Assembly: GCF_048771995.1 (NCBI RefSeq)
Contig: NC_133059.1
Coordinates: 3,523,001-3,587,000 of the forward strand
Source: Taeniopygia guttata
Taxonomy: Eukaryota > Chordata > Aves > Passeriformes > Estrildidae
Length of the DNA: 64,000 nucleotides
Reading direction: 5' to 3'
In this document: positions 20,311 through 31,113 of the stretch, one piece after another
How positions within the stretch are numbered: the first letter of the stretch is position 1
How the letters are laid out: every line of letters begins with the position of its first letter
Program-made: the position numbers and the translations under genes
Notes under the pieces: generated by a model
Seen by the model: the letters and a program-made list of their open reading frames with translations, nothing else
What the model was told of the DNA's origin: nothing
Database searches by the model: none

Positions 20311-23300
20311 GGGTGAGGAGGGTGGGGAGGGAGAAATGGGGTGAAGGGGGTGGAAATGGGGTTAGATCGGTGGAAATGGGGTTAAATGGGTGGAAAATGT
20401 GGTTAAATTGGTGGAAATGTGGTTAAATTTGATCAAAATGTGGTTAAATGGGTGAAAAATGTGGTTAAATTGGTGAGAAATGTGGTTAAATGGGTGGAAA
20501 ATGTGGTTAAATTGATGGAAAATGTGGTTAGATTGGTGAAAAATGTGGTCAAGTTGGTGGAAAATGTGGTTAAATTGGTAAAAATTGGGTTAGATTGGTG
20601 GAAAATGTGGTTAAATGGGTGGAAATGTGGTTAAATAGGTGAGAAATGTGGTTAAATTGGATCAAAATGTGGTTAAATTGGCCCAAAATGTGGCCAAATT
20701 GGATCAAAATGTTAAATCAGCTCAAAATGTGGTTAAATTGAATCAAAATGTGGTTAAACTGGATCAAAATGTTAAATTGGATCAAAATGTGGTTCCATTG
20801 GCTCAAAATGTGGTTAAACTGGATCAAAATGTTAAATTGGATCAAAATGTAGTTAAATCTGATCAAAATGTGGTTCCATTGGATCAAAATGTTAAATCAG
20901 CTCAAAATGTGGTTAAATCTGATCAAGATGTGGTTAAATTGGATCAAAATGTTAAATTGGATCAAAATGTTAAATTGGCTCAAAATGTGGTTAAATTGGC
21001 TCAAAATGTGGTTAAATTGGATCAAAATGTTTAATCTGCTCAAAATGTGGGCAGATGTGGTTAAATTGGCTCCAGATGTAGTTAATTTGGCTCCAGATGT
21101 GGGCAGGTGTGGTCAAATCCGCCCAAAATTCACCCAGAATTCACCCAAAATTCACCCAGGTCTGCTGGAATCCACCCAAAATCCACCCAAATCCACCCAA
21201 AATTCATCCAGGTCTCCAAAATCCATCCAGACCGACCCAAATCTACCCAAATTTACCCAAATCCACCCAAAAATCCACCCAAAATCTGCCCAAATCCATC
21301 CAGACCCACCCAAATCTACCCAAATTTACCCCAAAAAATCCACTTCAAATTTATCCAGGTTTCCCAAATCTGCCCAAATCCACCCAAAATCGGCCAAATT
21401 TACCCAAATCCACCCAAATATACCCAAATTTACCCAAATCCACCCAAAATCTGAGGCTGGAGGGAAAAGTTGAGGATCCACCCCAAGGAAAGGAGAGAAT
21501 CGGCCCCAAAAAGTGAAATTTGAGCCCCAAAAAATGAAATTTAACCCTGGAAAATCGAATTGGAGGCAAATTGACCCAAAAAAATCCAAATTGACACCAA
21601 AAAAAATCCAAAAAAAATCCCAAATCCGACCCCAAAAAAACCCAAATTTGATGCCAAAAAAAGCAAAATCCGACCTCAATTCCACCCAATTTATTCCAAA
21701 ACTTCGATCCGCCCCAAATGCACAAAATCCACCCCCAAAAAACCCCAATTCCACCCCAAAAAATCCCCCAAAATTCCCAAATTCCCCCGGAATTGGCCCG
21801 GGAGCAGCCGATCCTCGGGCTGAATTTTGGGGGAATTTTGTCCCTTTTTGGGCCCTTCTCAGCCATAAAAATTGTAAATAAATCCCAAATTCTCCCAAAA
21901 TTCCTGAGGATTTTCCCTTGCGGTGACTTGGGCTTGAAATTCCCATTTTTTTTCCCAAAAAAATCCCAATTCCAGGGGAAAAAAACCAAATTTTGAGGGT
22001 TTGAGCAGCAAAAAAGCCAAAAAAAAAATCAGGAAATAATGGGAAAAAATCAAAGTGCGTAAAAAATAGACAAAAAATGTGAAATTGTACCCAAAATTTC
22101 ATAAAAAACGGTGGGAAATATTGAAAAATATGAGATAAAAGCCCCAAAAAAGGGGAAAAAAATCAAAACAACAGAAAAATCCCCAAAATCGTGGCAAAAA
22201 AATGGAAATTCACCTAAAAATGGGCAAAAATCGTGGAGGAAATGTCAAAAATTCCATCTAAAAGCCACTAAAAAGGCAGAAAAAATTGAAAATATCCCAA
22301 AATTCTCTTGAAAATAAAAATGGGGGAAAAGCAAATTAAAATAAAGTAAAATAAAAATTAGAATTTGTCAAAAATCAGGGGAAATGTCCAAAATCTGCAA
22401 TAAAAATAGAGTCCAAAAGGAGTGGAAAATCATGAAAAAATTAATTTAAATCCATCAAAAATTGTTTAAAATGCAAAAAAAAAAAGGGAAAATTAAGAAT
22501 TGCACGTGGAAATAAAATCAAAAATCATAGAAAAAAGGGTAAAATTGGGAAAAATCAACAAAAATCCATAAAAAGACACACAAAAAAAAGAAAATAAATT
22601 AAAATACAACCCAAAAATGCAGGAAAATGAGGGGAAAGGACAAAAAAGTGAAAATCCAGCAAGAAAATGTTAAAATATTGTTAAAATCAGCCAAAAAATG
22701 AAGAATTTGATTTTAAAATTGTAAAAAAAATCCGGAAAATGATGAAATAATGAAAAAATTGGTGGGAAATCAATGAGGAAATACAGAAAGGAGAAAAAGG
22801 GGAAAATTATGGGAAAAGAAAATAAAAATTCACAGAAAATAATGAAAAAAAGATCCCAAATTGGTGGAATTAAAAAAAAAAAAAAAATCAAAAATTTACT
22901 TGAAAAATCTCATTAAAACGGACAAAAAAAAAAAGAAAAAATCATGAAAAAAACGCTCCAAAAATAGAAGAAAACACCAAAAAAAGACCAAAAATCACGT
23001 TAAAAATAGAATTTTAAAGGTGAAAACGTGGAAAATTCTCAAAATCCATAAAAAGTGACAAAAAATTCACAAAATTCCTCAAAAAAAATCCTAAAAAAGT
23101 GGAATTTTTTTTCCTTAAAAAGACCCAATTTTAGGCAGTTTGGGGTCGGAATTTTGGGATAAATTTGGGGGTTTTTGGGAAAAAAAAAAAAAATTCCAGT
23201 TTGGGAGCAGCTGTGAAGATCCCAAAAAAAAAAAAAACAAAATTGGGAATTTTCCACTCGAAAATTGGGATTTTTCCACCCAAAAATTGAGATTTTTTTT

Positions 23301-23760
23301 TCCGCTCAAAATTGGGAATTTTTCACCCAAAAATTGGGATTTTTCCACCCAAAAATTGAGATTTTTTTTTTCCGCTCAAAATTGGGAATTTTTCACCCAA
23401 AAATTGGGATTTTTTTCCACCCAAAAATGGGGATTTTTTTTTTCCACTGAAAAATTGGGATTTTCAGCCCCAAAACTGGGATTTTTCTCCCCAAATTTGG
23501 GGATTTTCAGCTCAAAAATTGATATTTTTTCCACCCAAAAATGGGGATTTTTTTAAATAGTTTTTTTTTTTTTCCTTTGATTTTCCGGGAATTTTTGGGG
23601 GGAAATTCGGGAATTTTTGTAAAAGAATTTCTCGGTATTGGAATTTTTTTTTTTTTTTTTAGGGAATTTTTGGGGCCCCTCGAGGGCCGCGGGTGGGGGA
23701 GGGGCGGCGGGGGCGGGGAATGATGTAATAAATATGTAAATATATGCAAATGAACCTGGC
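20311..23760 (+). other. ZC3H4: ZC3H4 3' UTR and flank, AT-rich
   Basis: 20330-21110 is a TGGTTAAATTGGATCAAAAT minisatellite. 21110-21460 is ACCCAAATCCACCCAAA. 21480-23100 is A-rich unique-looking sequence. 23230-23560 has about 80-bp units of TTTTCACCCAAAAATTGGG. Base composition drops sharply from the coding region. No second gene was seen. Extent of the UTR is inferred from the poly(A) signals. Confidence 0.6.
23727..23732 (+). terminator. ZC3H4: Candidate ZC3H4 poly(A) signal AATAAA
   Basis: AATAAA in ATGTAATAAATATG, at the end of the AT-rich stretch and before the next gene's G-rich flank. Earlier AATAAA motifs (for example 21877-21882) could give shorter transcripts. Confidence 0.5.
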
Positions 23761-23769
23761 TGGACTCAA

Positions 23770-24879
23770 ATTTGGGGGAAATTTGGGGTTTTTGGGGGGT
23801 CCCGGATGAATTTTTGGGGTTCCCGGGGGGAATTTGGGGTTTTTGGGGGTTCTTTAAATGATTTTTGGGGGTTTTTGGGGGGATTTTTGGGGGTCCTGGG
23901 GGGAATTTTGGGGGTCTCAGATGAATTTTTGGGGGTCCTGGGGGGGATTTGGGGATTTTTTGGGGGTCTCAGGGCAAATCTGGGGGGTCCCGAGGAAATT
24001 TTTAGGGTTCCCGGGTAGAATTTTGGGGTTCCCGGGTGGATTTTTGGGGTTCCCGGGGGATTTTTGGGGTTCCTGGAGGAATTTTTGGGGTTCCCGAGTG
24101 GAATTTTGGGGTTCCCGGGTGGAATTTTTGGGGTTTTGGGGGGAATTTTTGGGGTTCCCGGGTGGATTTTTGGGGTTCCCGGGTGAAGTTTTTGGGCTCC
24201 CTGGGGAATTTTTGGGGTTCCCGAGTGGAATTTTGGGGGTCCCGAGTGGAATTTTGGGGGTCCCGAGTGGAATTTTGGGGTTCCCGGGTGGATTTTTGGG
24301 GTCCCCGGTGGAATTTTGGGGTTCCCGGGTGGAATTTTGGGGTCCCGAGTGGATTTTTGGGGTTCCCGGGGGATTTTTGAGTTTCTCGGGTGGATTTTTG
24401 GGGTTCCCGGGGGAATTTTTGGGGTTTCCGGGTGGAATTTTGGGGTTCCCGAGTGAATTTTTTGGGGTTCCCGGGTGGAATTTTGGGCTCCCGGAGGAAT
24501 TTTTGATTTTTTTTCTCTTTTTTTCCCATTTTTGGCTTTTTTCCCCCCAATTTTTCCCGCGGGGCCTCAGCAGGAACGGGGGGGGGGGGGGGGGGGAGGG
24601 GCGGCGCTTCCGGCCCAGATGTTCCCAACAGCTGGAAGGGGGGGGGAGGGGCGCGTTTCTCCCGAATTTTGGGGTCCCCTCCCCATTTTTGGGGTCCCCC
24701 TCCCCATTTTTGGGGTCCCCTCCCCCATTTTTGTTTCCCCTCCCCCATTTTGGGGTCCCCTCCCCATTTTTGGGGTCCCCTCCCCCATTTTTGGGGTCCC
24801 CTCCCCCATTTTTGGGGTTCCCTCCCCCATTTTTGGGGTCCCCCTCCCCATTTTTGGGACCCCCTCCCCATTTTGGGGG
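23770..24879 (-). repeat. PPP1R14A 3' flank: G-rich minisatellites
   Basis: 23770-24500 (plus reading) is TTCCCGGGTGGAATTTTGGG, about 23 bp per unit. 24565-24590 is a poly-G run. 24660-24880 is CCCCTCCCCCATTTTTGGGG, ending at the stop codon. No AATAAA was seen on the minus strand here, so the 3' end of this gene is not placed. Confidence 0.75.
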
Positions 24880-24972
24880 TCACGGGGGTTCCTCATTTTT
24901 GGGGGGGGGTCTCTGCAGCAGCCGCTGCTTCGGGAGCCCCCGGAGCTGCTCCAGCAGCTGCTCAATGAACTC
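24880..24972 (-). CDS. PPP1R14A: PPP1R14A exon 4, C-terminal helix and stop
   Basis: 30 codons plus [23 protein letters not shown] then [10 protein letters not shown]. Acceptor GGCCCGCAG. The part after the helix runs into the CCCCAAAAATGGGG minisatellite, so the shorter C terminus may have been created by the repeat. Confidence 0.88.
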   Translation of the reverse strand, partial: EFIEQLLEQLRGLPKQRLLQRPPPKNEEPP

Positions 24973-27900
24973 CTGCGGGCCAATTACCGCTAATTAACGC
25001 TAATTAACCCCTCCTTAATTAACCCGCCCCTCCCCCCGCCATAAGGGGGGGAGGGGCCCCCCGGAAGCGCCGCTCGCGCTCGAGGCCGAATTTTTTGGCC
25101 TTTTAAAGTTCGGCCGGGAGCGGAGCCGGGGGGGGGGATGGGCGGTGACCCCTCCCCCGCCCCTCCCCCACCCTCCCCTCCCCCCCCGGGTGTGGCCCCT
25201 CCCCCCAAATTGGCCCCTCCCCCCCAATTTCTGCTCCCCGATTCGCCCCTCCCCCAATTTCCCCATTTTCCCCCTCCCCCATTTTCCCCCTCCCTAAATT
25301 TTCCACCTCCCCAATTTTCCCCCTCCCCCATTTCCCCCTCCCCCCAATTTTCCCCCAAATTTCCCCCCAAATTTCCCCCTCCCCCCAAATTTTCCCCCTC
25401 CCCAAATTTCCCTCCCCCCAAATTTCCCCCTCCCCAAATTTCCCCCTCCCCAAATTTCCCCCTCCCCCCAAATTTCCCCCCAAATTTCCCCCTCCCCCCC
25501 AAATTTCCCCCCAAATTTCCCCCTCCCCCCAAATTTTCCCCCTCCCCAAATTTCCCCCTCCCCAAATTTCCCCCTCCCCAAATTTCCCCCTCCCCAAATT
25601 TCCCCCTCCCCCCAAATTTCCCCCCAAATTTCCCCCTCCCCCCCAAATTTCCCCCCAAATTTCCCCCTCCCCCCAAATTTTTCCCCCTCCCCAAATTGTC
25701 CCCCTCCCCCATTTCCTCCTCCCCCACTTACCCCTCCCCCCAAATTTCCCCCATATTTCCCTCCCCCCCAAATTTCCCTCCCCAAATTTTGCCCCTCCCC
25801 CATTTTCCCCCTCCCCCATTTTCCCCCTCCCCAAATTTCCCCCTCCCCCCAAATTTCCCCCAAATTTCCCCCCAAATTTCCCCCTCCCCCCAAATTTCCC
25901 CCCAAATTTCGCCCTCCCCCCATTTTTCCCCTCCCCCATTTTCCCCCTCCCCCAAATTTCCCTCCCCAAATTTCCCCCTCCCCCCAAATTTCCCCCTCCC
26001 CCCATTTCGCCCTCCCCCCAAATTTCCCCCCAAATTTCCCCCCAAATTTCCCTCCCCAAATTTCCCCCTCCCCCAAATTCCCCCTCCCCAAATTTTCCCC
26101 TTCCCCAAATTTTCCCCCTCCCCAATTTTCCCCCTCCCCAAATTTTCCCCTCCCCAAATTTTCCACCTCTCCCCCAAATTTCCCCCCAAATTTCCCCCCA
26201 AATTTCCCCCCGAATTTCCCCCTCCCCAAATTCCCCCTCCCCCACCTGTGTATCAGCGGTGCAGGAGCTCAGAATGGCCTGGATGGGAAGGGGTTAATTA
26301 ATTCGGGGTTCATTAATTCGGGGTTCATTAATTCGGGGTTCATTAATTAGGGGGTCATTAATTAACCCCCCCCCAAATTTCCCACCTGGATTTTTTGGGT
26401 TCTCTCCTCGTCCGTCTCCAGTTCCAGGAGCTCATCGAGGTTCAGCTCCTCCGGCATCTGCCCCTCCTGGGGGACCCCAAAATGTCCCCAAAATGTCCCC
26501 AAACCCCCCCAAAATGTCCCCAACCCCCCCCAAAATGTCCCCAAACCCCCAAAATGTCCCCAAACCCCCCCAAAATGTCCCTGACCCCCCCAAAATGTCC
26601 CCAAATCCCCCCCAAAATGTCCCCGACCCCCCAAAATGTCCCCAACCCCCCCAAAATGTCCCCAAACCCCCCCAAAATGTCCCCAAACCCCCCCAAAATG
26701 TCCCCGACCCCCCCAAAATGTCCCCAAACCCCCCCAAAATGTCCCCAAACCCCCCCAAAATGTCCCAGTCGGCCCCTCCCCCTCCCTCCCGCTCTCCGTT
26801 CCCACGGGTGGGGGAGGGGAGATCCCGCCTGGGACCCTCGGGGCTCGTCCCGGTCCCGGTCCCGGTTCTGATCCCGGTTCTGATCCCGGTCCCGGTTCTG
26901 ATCCCGGTTCTGATCCCGATCCCGGTTCTGATCCCGGTTCCGATCCCGGTCCCGGTTCCGATCCCGGTTCTGATCCCGGTTCTGATCCCGGTCCCGATCC
27001 CGGTTCCGATCCCGATCCCGGTTCTGATCCCGGTTCTGATCCCGATCCCGGTTCCGGTCCCAGTCCCGTTCCCGGTCCCAGTCCCGTTCCCGGTCCCCGT
27101 TCCTTTCCCTGTCCCCATTCCGGTCCCGGTCCCGGTCCTGGTCTCACTCCCGGTCCTGGTCCCGGTACCGGTCCCATTCCCGCTCCCCATTCCCCAGTTC
27201 TGGTCCCATTCCCGGTCCCGTTCCCCGTTCCCGGGGGACCACTCCCGGTCCCATCCCGGTCCCACTCCCGTTCCCGGTCCCCATCCCGGTCCCCATCCCG
27301 GTCCCATCCCGGTCCCACTCCCGGTCCCATCCCGGTCCCTTCCCGGTCCCCATCCCGGTCCCATCCCGGTCCCATCCCGGTCCCATCCCGGCCCCATCCC
27401 GGTCCCATCCCGGTCCCACTCCCGGTCCCCATCCCGGCCCCATCCCGTTCCCATCCCGGTCCCCATCCCGGCCCCATCCCGTTCCCATCCCGGTCCCCAT
27501 CCCGGTCCCTTCCCGGTCCCATCCCGGTCCCCATCCCGGTCCCATCCCGGTCCCATCCCGGTCCCACTCCCGGTCCCATCCCGGTCCCATCCCGGTCCCC
27601 ATCCCGGTCCCATCCCGGCCCCATCCCGGTCCCATCCCGGCCCCATCCCGGTCCCATCCCGGTCCCACTCCCGGTCCCCATCCCGGCCCCATCCCGTTCC
27701 CATCCCGGTCCCCATCCCGGTCCCTTCCCGGTCCCATCCCGGTCCCCATCCCGGTCCCATCCCGGTCCCATCCCGGTCCCACTCCCGGTCCCATCCCGGT
27801 CCCATCCCGGTCCCCATCCCGGTCCCATCCCGGTCCCATCCCGGTCTCCATCCCGGTCCCACTCCCGTTCCCGGTCCCCATCCCGGTCCCATCCCGGTCC

Positions 27901-29541
27901 CATCCCGGTCCCATCCCGGTCCCCATCCCGGTCTCCATCCCGGTCCCACTCCCGTTCCCGGTCCCATCCCGGTCCCATCCCGGTCCCACTCCCGGTCCCA
28001 TTCCCGGTCCCCATCCCGGTCCCATCCCGGTCCCATCCCGGTCCCATCCCGGTCCCCATCCCGGTCCCATCCCGGTCCCATCCCGGTCCCCATCCCGGTC
28101 CCATCCCGGTCCCGTTCCCGGTCCCATCCCGGTCCCATCCCGGTCCCACTCCCGGTCCCATTCCCGGTCCCATCCCGGTCCCACTCCCGGTCCCGTTCCC
28201 GGTCCCATCCCGGTCCCGGTCCCGGTCCCATCCCGGTCCCACTCCCGGTCCCGTTCCCGGTCCCATCCCGGTCCCACTCCCGGTCCCGTTCCCGGTCCCG
28301 TTCCCGGTCCCCGTTCCTTCTCCCGGTCCGTGTCCCTTTCCCTGTTCCCATTCTGCTCCCGGTCCCGGTTCCCGGTTCCCGGTTCCCAGTCCCGATCCCC
28401 ATCCCGGTCCCATCCCGGTCCCCATCCCGGTCCCACTCCCGTTCCCGGTCCCACTCCCGGTCCCATCCCGTTCCCCATCCCAGTCCCGTTCCCGGTCCCA
28501 TCCCGTTCCCCATCCCGGTCCCATCCCGGTCCCATCCCGGTCCCATCCCGGTTCCCAGTCCCGATCCCCATCCCTGCTCCCGGTCCCGGTCCCGGTTCAT
28601 TTTCCTGGTCCCGGTCCCGTTCCCGGTCCCGTTCTCGGTCCCCACTCCCGGTAGAGCTCCCTGAGCCTCCAGTCCTGTACCGGGTCCCGGTCCCGGTCCC
28701 GGTCCCGTTTCCATGCCCCGTTCCCGGTCCCGTTCCCAGTTCCCCCGCCCCGTCCCCGGTTCCCGGTCCCGGTGCCGGTCCCCATCCCCGGTTCCCCTGC
28801 CCCATCCCCGGTTCCCGGTCCCGGTTCCCCTGCCCCATCCCCGGTTCCCCTGTCCCGGTCCCGGTTCTGGTCCCCATCCCCGGTCCCCCGCCCCATCCCC
28901 GGTATCCCTGTCCCGTTCCCGGTTCATCCCAGGTCCCCGGTCCCGGTCCCTGTTCCGGTCCCCATCCCCGGTTCCCCTGCCCCATCCCCGGTTCCCGGTC
29001 CCGGTTCCCCCGCCCCATCCCTGGTCCCCATCCCCGGTTCCTGGTCCCCATCCCCGGTCCCGGTCCCTGTTTCGGTCCCCATCCCCGGTTCCCCTGCCCC
29101 GTTCCCGGTTCCCGGTCCACCCCAGCTCCCCGGTGCCGGTGCCGGTACCCGTCCCCGGTAGAGCTCCCCGAGCCTGCCGTCGATCCACTGCTCGGTGTCC
29201 AGCCGCCGCTGCAGCTCCCGCCGGTTGTACTTGACCGTGACCCGCGCCGAGCGCCGCTGCACTCCGGGGCTGCGGCGGGGGGACCCCCGGCCCGGTTCGA
29301 GCCCCCGCGGGGACCCCCGGCCCGGTGAGAGCCGCCCCGGGGACCCCCGGCCCGGTTCGAGCCCCCGCGGGGACCCCCGGCCCGGTGAGAGCCGCCCCGG
29401 GGACCCCCGGCCCGGTTCGAGCCCCCCCGGGGACCCCCGGCCCGGTGAGAGCCCCCCCGGGGACCCCCGGCCCGGTTCGAGCCCCCGCGGGGACCCCCGG
29501 CCCGGTTCGAGCCCCCCCGGCCCCGCCCGGTTCGCCGCCAT
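24880..29541 (-). CDS. PPP1R14A: PPP1R14A (CPI-17), myosin phosphatase inhibitor, complete
   Basis: Cytosolic inhibitor of myosin light-chain phosphatase (PP1c with MYPT1), activated by PKC or ROCK phosphorylation of one Thr in smooth muscle. Exons (minus): 29541-29149, 26466-26386, 26278-26246, 24972-24880; 393, 81, 33 and 93 nt, all phase 0. The predicted protein has 199 residues against 147 in human. Residues 10-89 are eight decapeptide repeats absent from human. [20 protein letters not shown] follows, with Thr102 at the position of human Thr38, then [48 protein letters not shown] and [13 protein letters not shown]. The C terminus is about 12 residues shorter than human. It is head to head with SPINT2, as in human. 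Confidence 0.96.
24977..26245 (-). repeat. PPP1R14A intron 3: CCCAAATTTCCCCCTCCCC array
   Basis: Starts with about 110 bp of AT-rich TTAATTAACGC sequence, then more than 1 kb of CCCAAATTTCCCCCTCCCC units. Both strands give long repeat frames with no family resemblance. Confidence 0.85.
26246..26278 (-). CDS. PPP1R14A: PPP1R14A exon 3, 33-nt micro-exon
   Basis: 11 codons [11 protein letters not shown] between acceptor CCATCCAG and donor GTGGGG. The human exon is also 11 codons (GLLKSCGKPVE). Too short for ORF finders; found by length, phase and the L-x-S-C match. Confidence 0.85.
26279..26385 (-). repeat. PPP1R14A intron 2: TTCATTAATTCGGGG units
   Basis: A 107-bp intron. It holds four 16-bp units of GGGGTTCATTAATTC; short and AT-rich compared with its neighbours. 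Confidence 0.75.
26386..26466 (-). CDS. PPP1R14A: PPP1R14A exon 2
   Basis: 27 codons: [20 protein letters not shown] then ERTQKIQ. Acceptor CCCCCAG, donor CAG|GTGGGA. Matches human EADMPDEINIDELLELESEE in length and spacing. Confidence 0.95.
26467..29148 (-). repeat. PPP1R14A intron 1: 2.3-kb CCCATCCCGGTCCC array
   Basis: 26490-26770 is CCCCAAAATGTCCCCAAACC. 26840-29130 is CCCATCCCGGTCCC and variants, one of the longest arrays here. Read on the transcribed strand it is GGGACCGGGATGG, dense in GGG runs. It yields a 1045-residue minus-strand frame that is an artefact. Confidence 0.88.
29149..29541 (-). CDS. PPP1R14A: PPP1R14A exon 1: repeat N terminus and inhibitory core
   Basis: 131 codons from ATG (29541-29539, context ACGATGG) to CGG before donor GTACCG. 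Holds the eight [10 protein letters not shown] decamers and the RVTVKY phosphorylation motif. The start is the only Met upstream in frame near the CpG-rich promoter and gives MAANRAG, like human MAAQR. Confidence 0.92.
29280..29530 (-). repeat. PPP1R14A: Coding minisatellite: eight 30-bp units in PPP1R14A exon 1
   Basis: 30-bp GC-rich units encode GL(E/S)PGRGSP(R/G), eight times, residues 10-89. Units alternate between E and S versions, suggesting higher-order 60-bp duplication. Confidence 0.9.
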
Positions 29542-31016
29542 CGTTCGGGACGCGGCACCGGAGCGGCACCGGGGGAAGGGGCCGAGGGGCGGGGCCTAAC
29601 GGGGCGTGACGGGGCGTGGTTTGCCCAGACCACGCCCCTTTAGCATAAATTAATGCGTTTGAAGGGCGTGGTGGGGGCGTGGCTTAGTCAGACCCCGCCC
29701 CATTTAGCCCCCATTACCTTGTAAGGGAGTGGGCGTGGCTTCGCGCTGTGGGTGTGGCTTCGCGTGGTGGGCGTGGCCAACCCCCGACCCCGCCTAAACT
29801 CCCCCAACCCCTCCCACAAACTCCCTAAAATTCCCCAAAATATTCCCCAAACCCTCCCTAAAATCCCCTAAAATCCCCCAAAACACCCCCAAAACCTCCC
29901 CAAAATCCCCCAGACCCCCAAAACCCCCCCAACAGTCCCCAAATCCCCCCAAAATCCCCCAACCCTCCCTTAAAATCCCCTAAAATCCCCCAAAATCCCC
30001 CAAAATCCCCCAACCCTCCCTAAAATCCCCTAAACCCCCTAAAATCGCCCAACCCTCCCTAAAATCCCCTAAACCCCCCAAAATCCCCCAACCCTCCCCT
30101 AAAATCCCCTAAAATCCCCCAAAATCCCCCAATATCCCCCAAACCTCCCTAAAATCCCCTAAACCCCCTAAAATCCCCTAAACCTCCCAAAATCCCCCAA
30201 CCCTCCCTAAAATCCCCTATAATCCCCCCAAATCCCCCAAAATCCCCCAACCCACCCCTAAAATCCCCTAAAATCCCCTAAAATCCCCTAAAATCCCCCA
30301 ACCCTCCCCTAAAATCCCCCAAACCCCCCAAAATCCCCCAAAATCCCCCAACCCTCCCCTAAAATCCCCTAAAATCCCCCAAAATCCCCCAACCCTCCCT
30401 AAAATCCCCTCAAATCCCCCAAAATCCCCTAAAATCCCCCAACCCTCCCCTAAAATCCCCTAAACCCCCTAAAATCCCCCAACCCTCCCTAAAATCCCCT
30501 AAAATCCCCCAAACCCCCTAAAACCCCCCCAAACCTCCCCTAAAATCCCCTAAAATCCCCCAAAATCCCCCAAAATCCCCCAAGCCTCCCCTAAAATCCC
30601 CTAAAATCCCCCAACCCTCCCTAAAATCCCCTAAAATCCCCAAAAATCCCCCAAAATCCCCCAACCCTCCCTAAAATCCCCCAAAATCCCCCCAACCCTC
30701 CCTAAAACCCCCCCAACCCTCCCCTAAAATCCCCTAAAATCACCAAATCCCCCCAAAAATCCCCAAATCCCCCCAAAACCCCCCCGGAACAGCGGCGCGA
30801 TTTCCCGCCTCACATGCAAATGAAGGGGCGTGGCATCACCGCAAAGAACCGCCCTCCATCCAATCCACGGCGTGGGCGTGGCTTCGCGCGGTGGGCGTGG
30901 CCTGGGCTCGTGGTGGGCGTGGCCAATGCCAACCGATTTCCCCGCGCGCTGGGCGTGGTTTGGGCTCAGGTGGGCGTGGCCCGGGCGCACCTGGGTGACG
31001 TCACGGCTCACCTGCG
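29542..31016. promoter_or_regulatory. Shared PPP1R14A/SPINT2 promoter region
   Basis: The two start codons lie 1475 bp apart and point away from each other. 29580-29780 and 30825-30990 contain many GGGCGTGG (Sp1/KLF-like) boxes. 29800-30790 is a CCCTAAAATCCCC minisatellite. No TATA box was recognised beside either start. Bidirectional activity is inferred from the layout. Confidence 0.6.
30996..31003. promoter_or_regulatory. CRE palindrome TGACGTCA
   Basis: A perfect CREB/ATF site 14 bp before the SPINT2 start codon; probably in the core promoter or 5' UTR. Confidence 0.6.
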
Positions 31017-31113
31017 ATGGCGGCGGGGCGGCTCCTCCCGGTGCTGCTGCTGCTCGCGGGGGGCGCGGGGGGAACCGGCCCCGACCCCCCCGGTGGTCCC
31101 GCCGCCCTCGCCG
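31017..31113 (+). CDS. SPINT2: SPINT2 exon 1: signal peptide
   Basis: 32 codons plus one base: MAAGRLLPVLLLLAGGAGG, a leucine-rich signal sequence. ATG at 31017 has G at -3 and +4. Donor G|GTACCG. Confidence 0.85.

Noticed and set aside
25103-26301. Gly/Pro-rich frames resembling silk or collagen-like proteins
   Set aside because: Low-complexity reading of the CCCAAATTTCCCCC array, open on both strands at once.
26432-29633. Frames of 720-1045 codons within PPP1R14A intron 1 ([11 protein letters not shown] repeats)
   Set aside because: The array unit lacks stops in several frames on both strands; only the short CPI-17 exons have family similarity.
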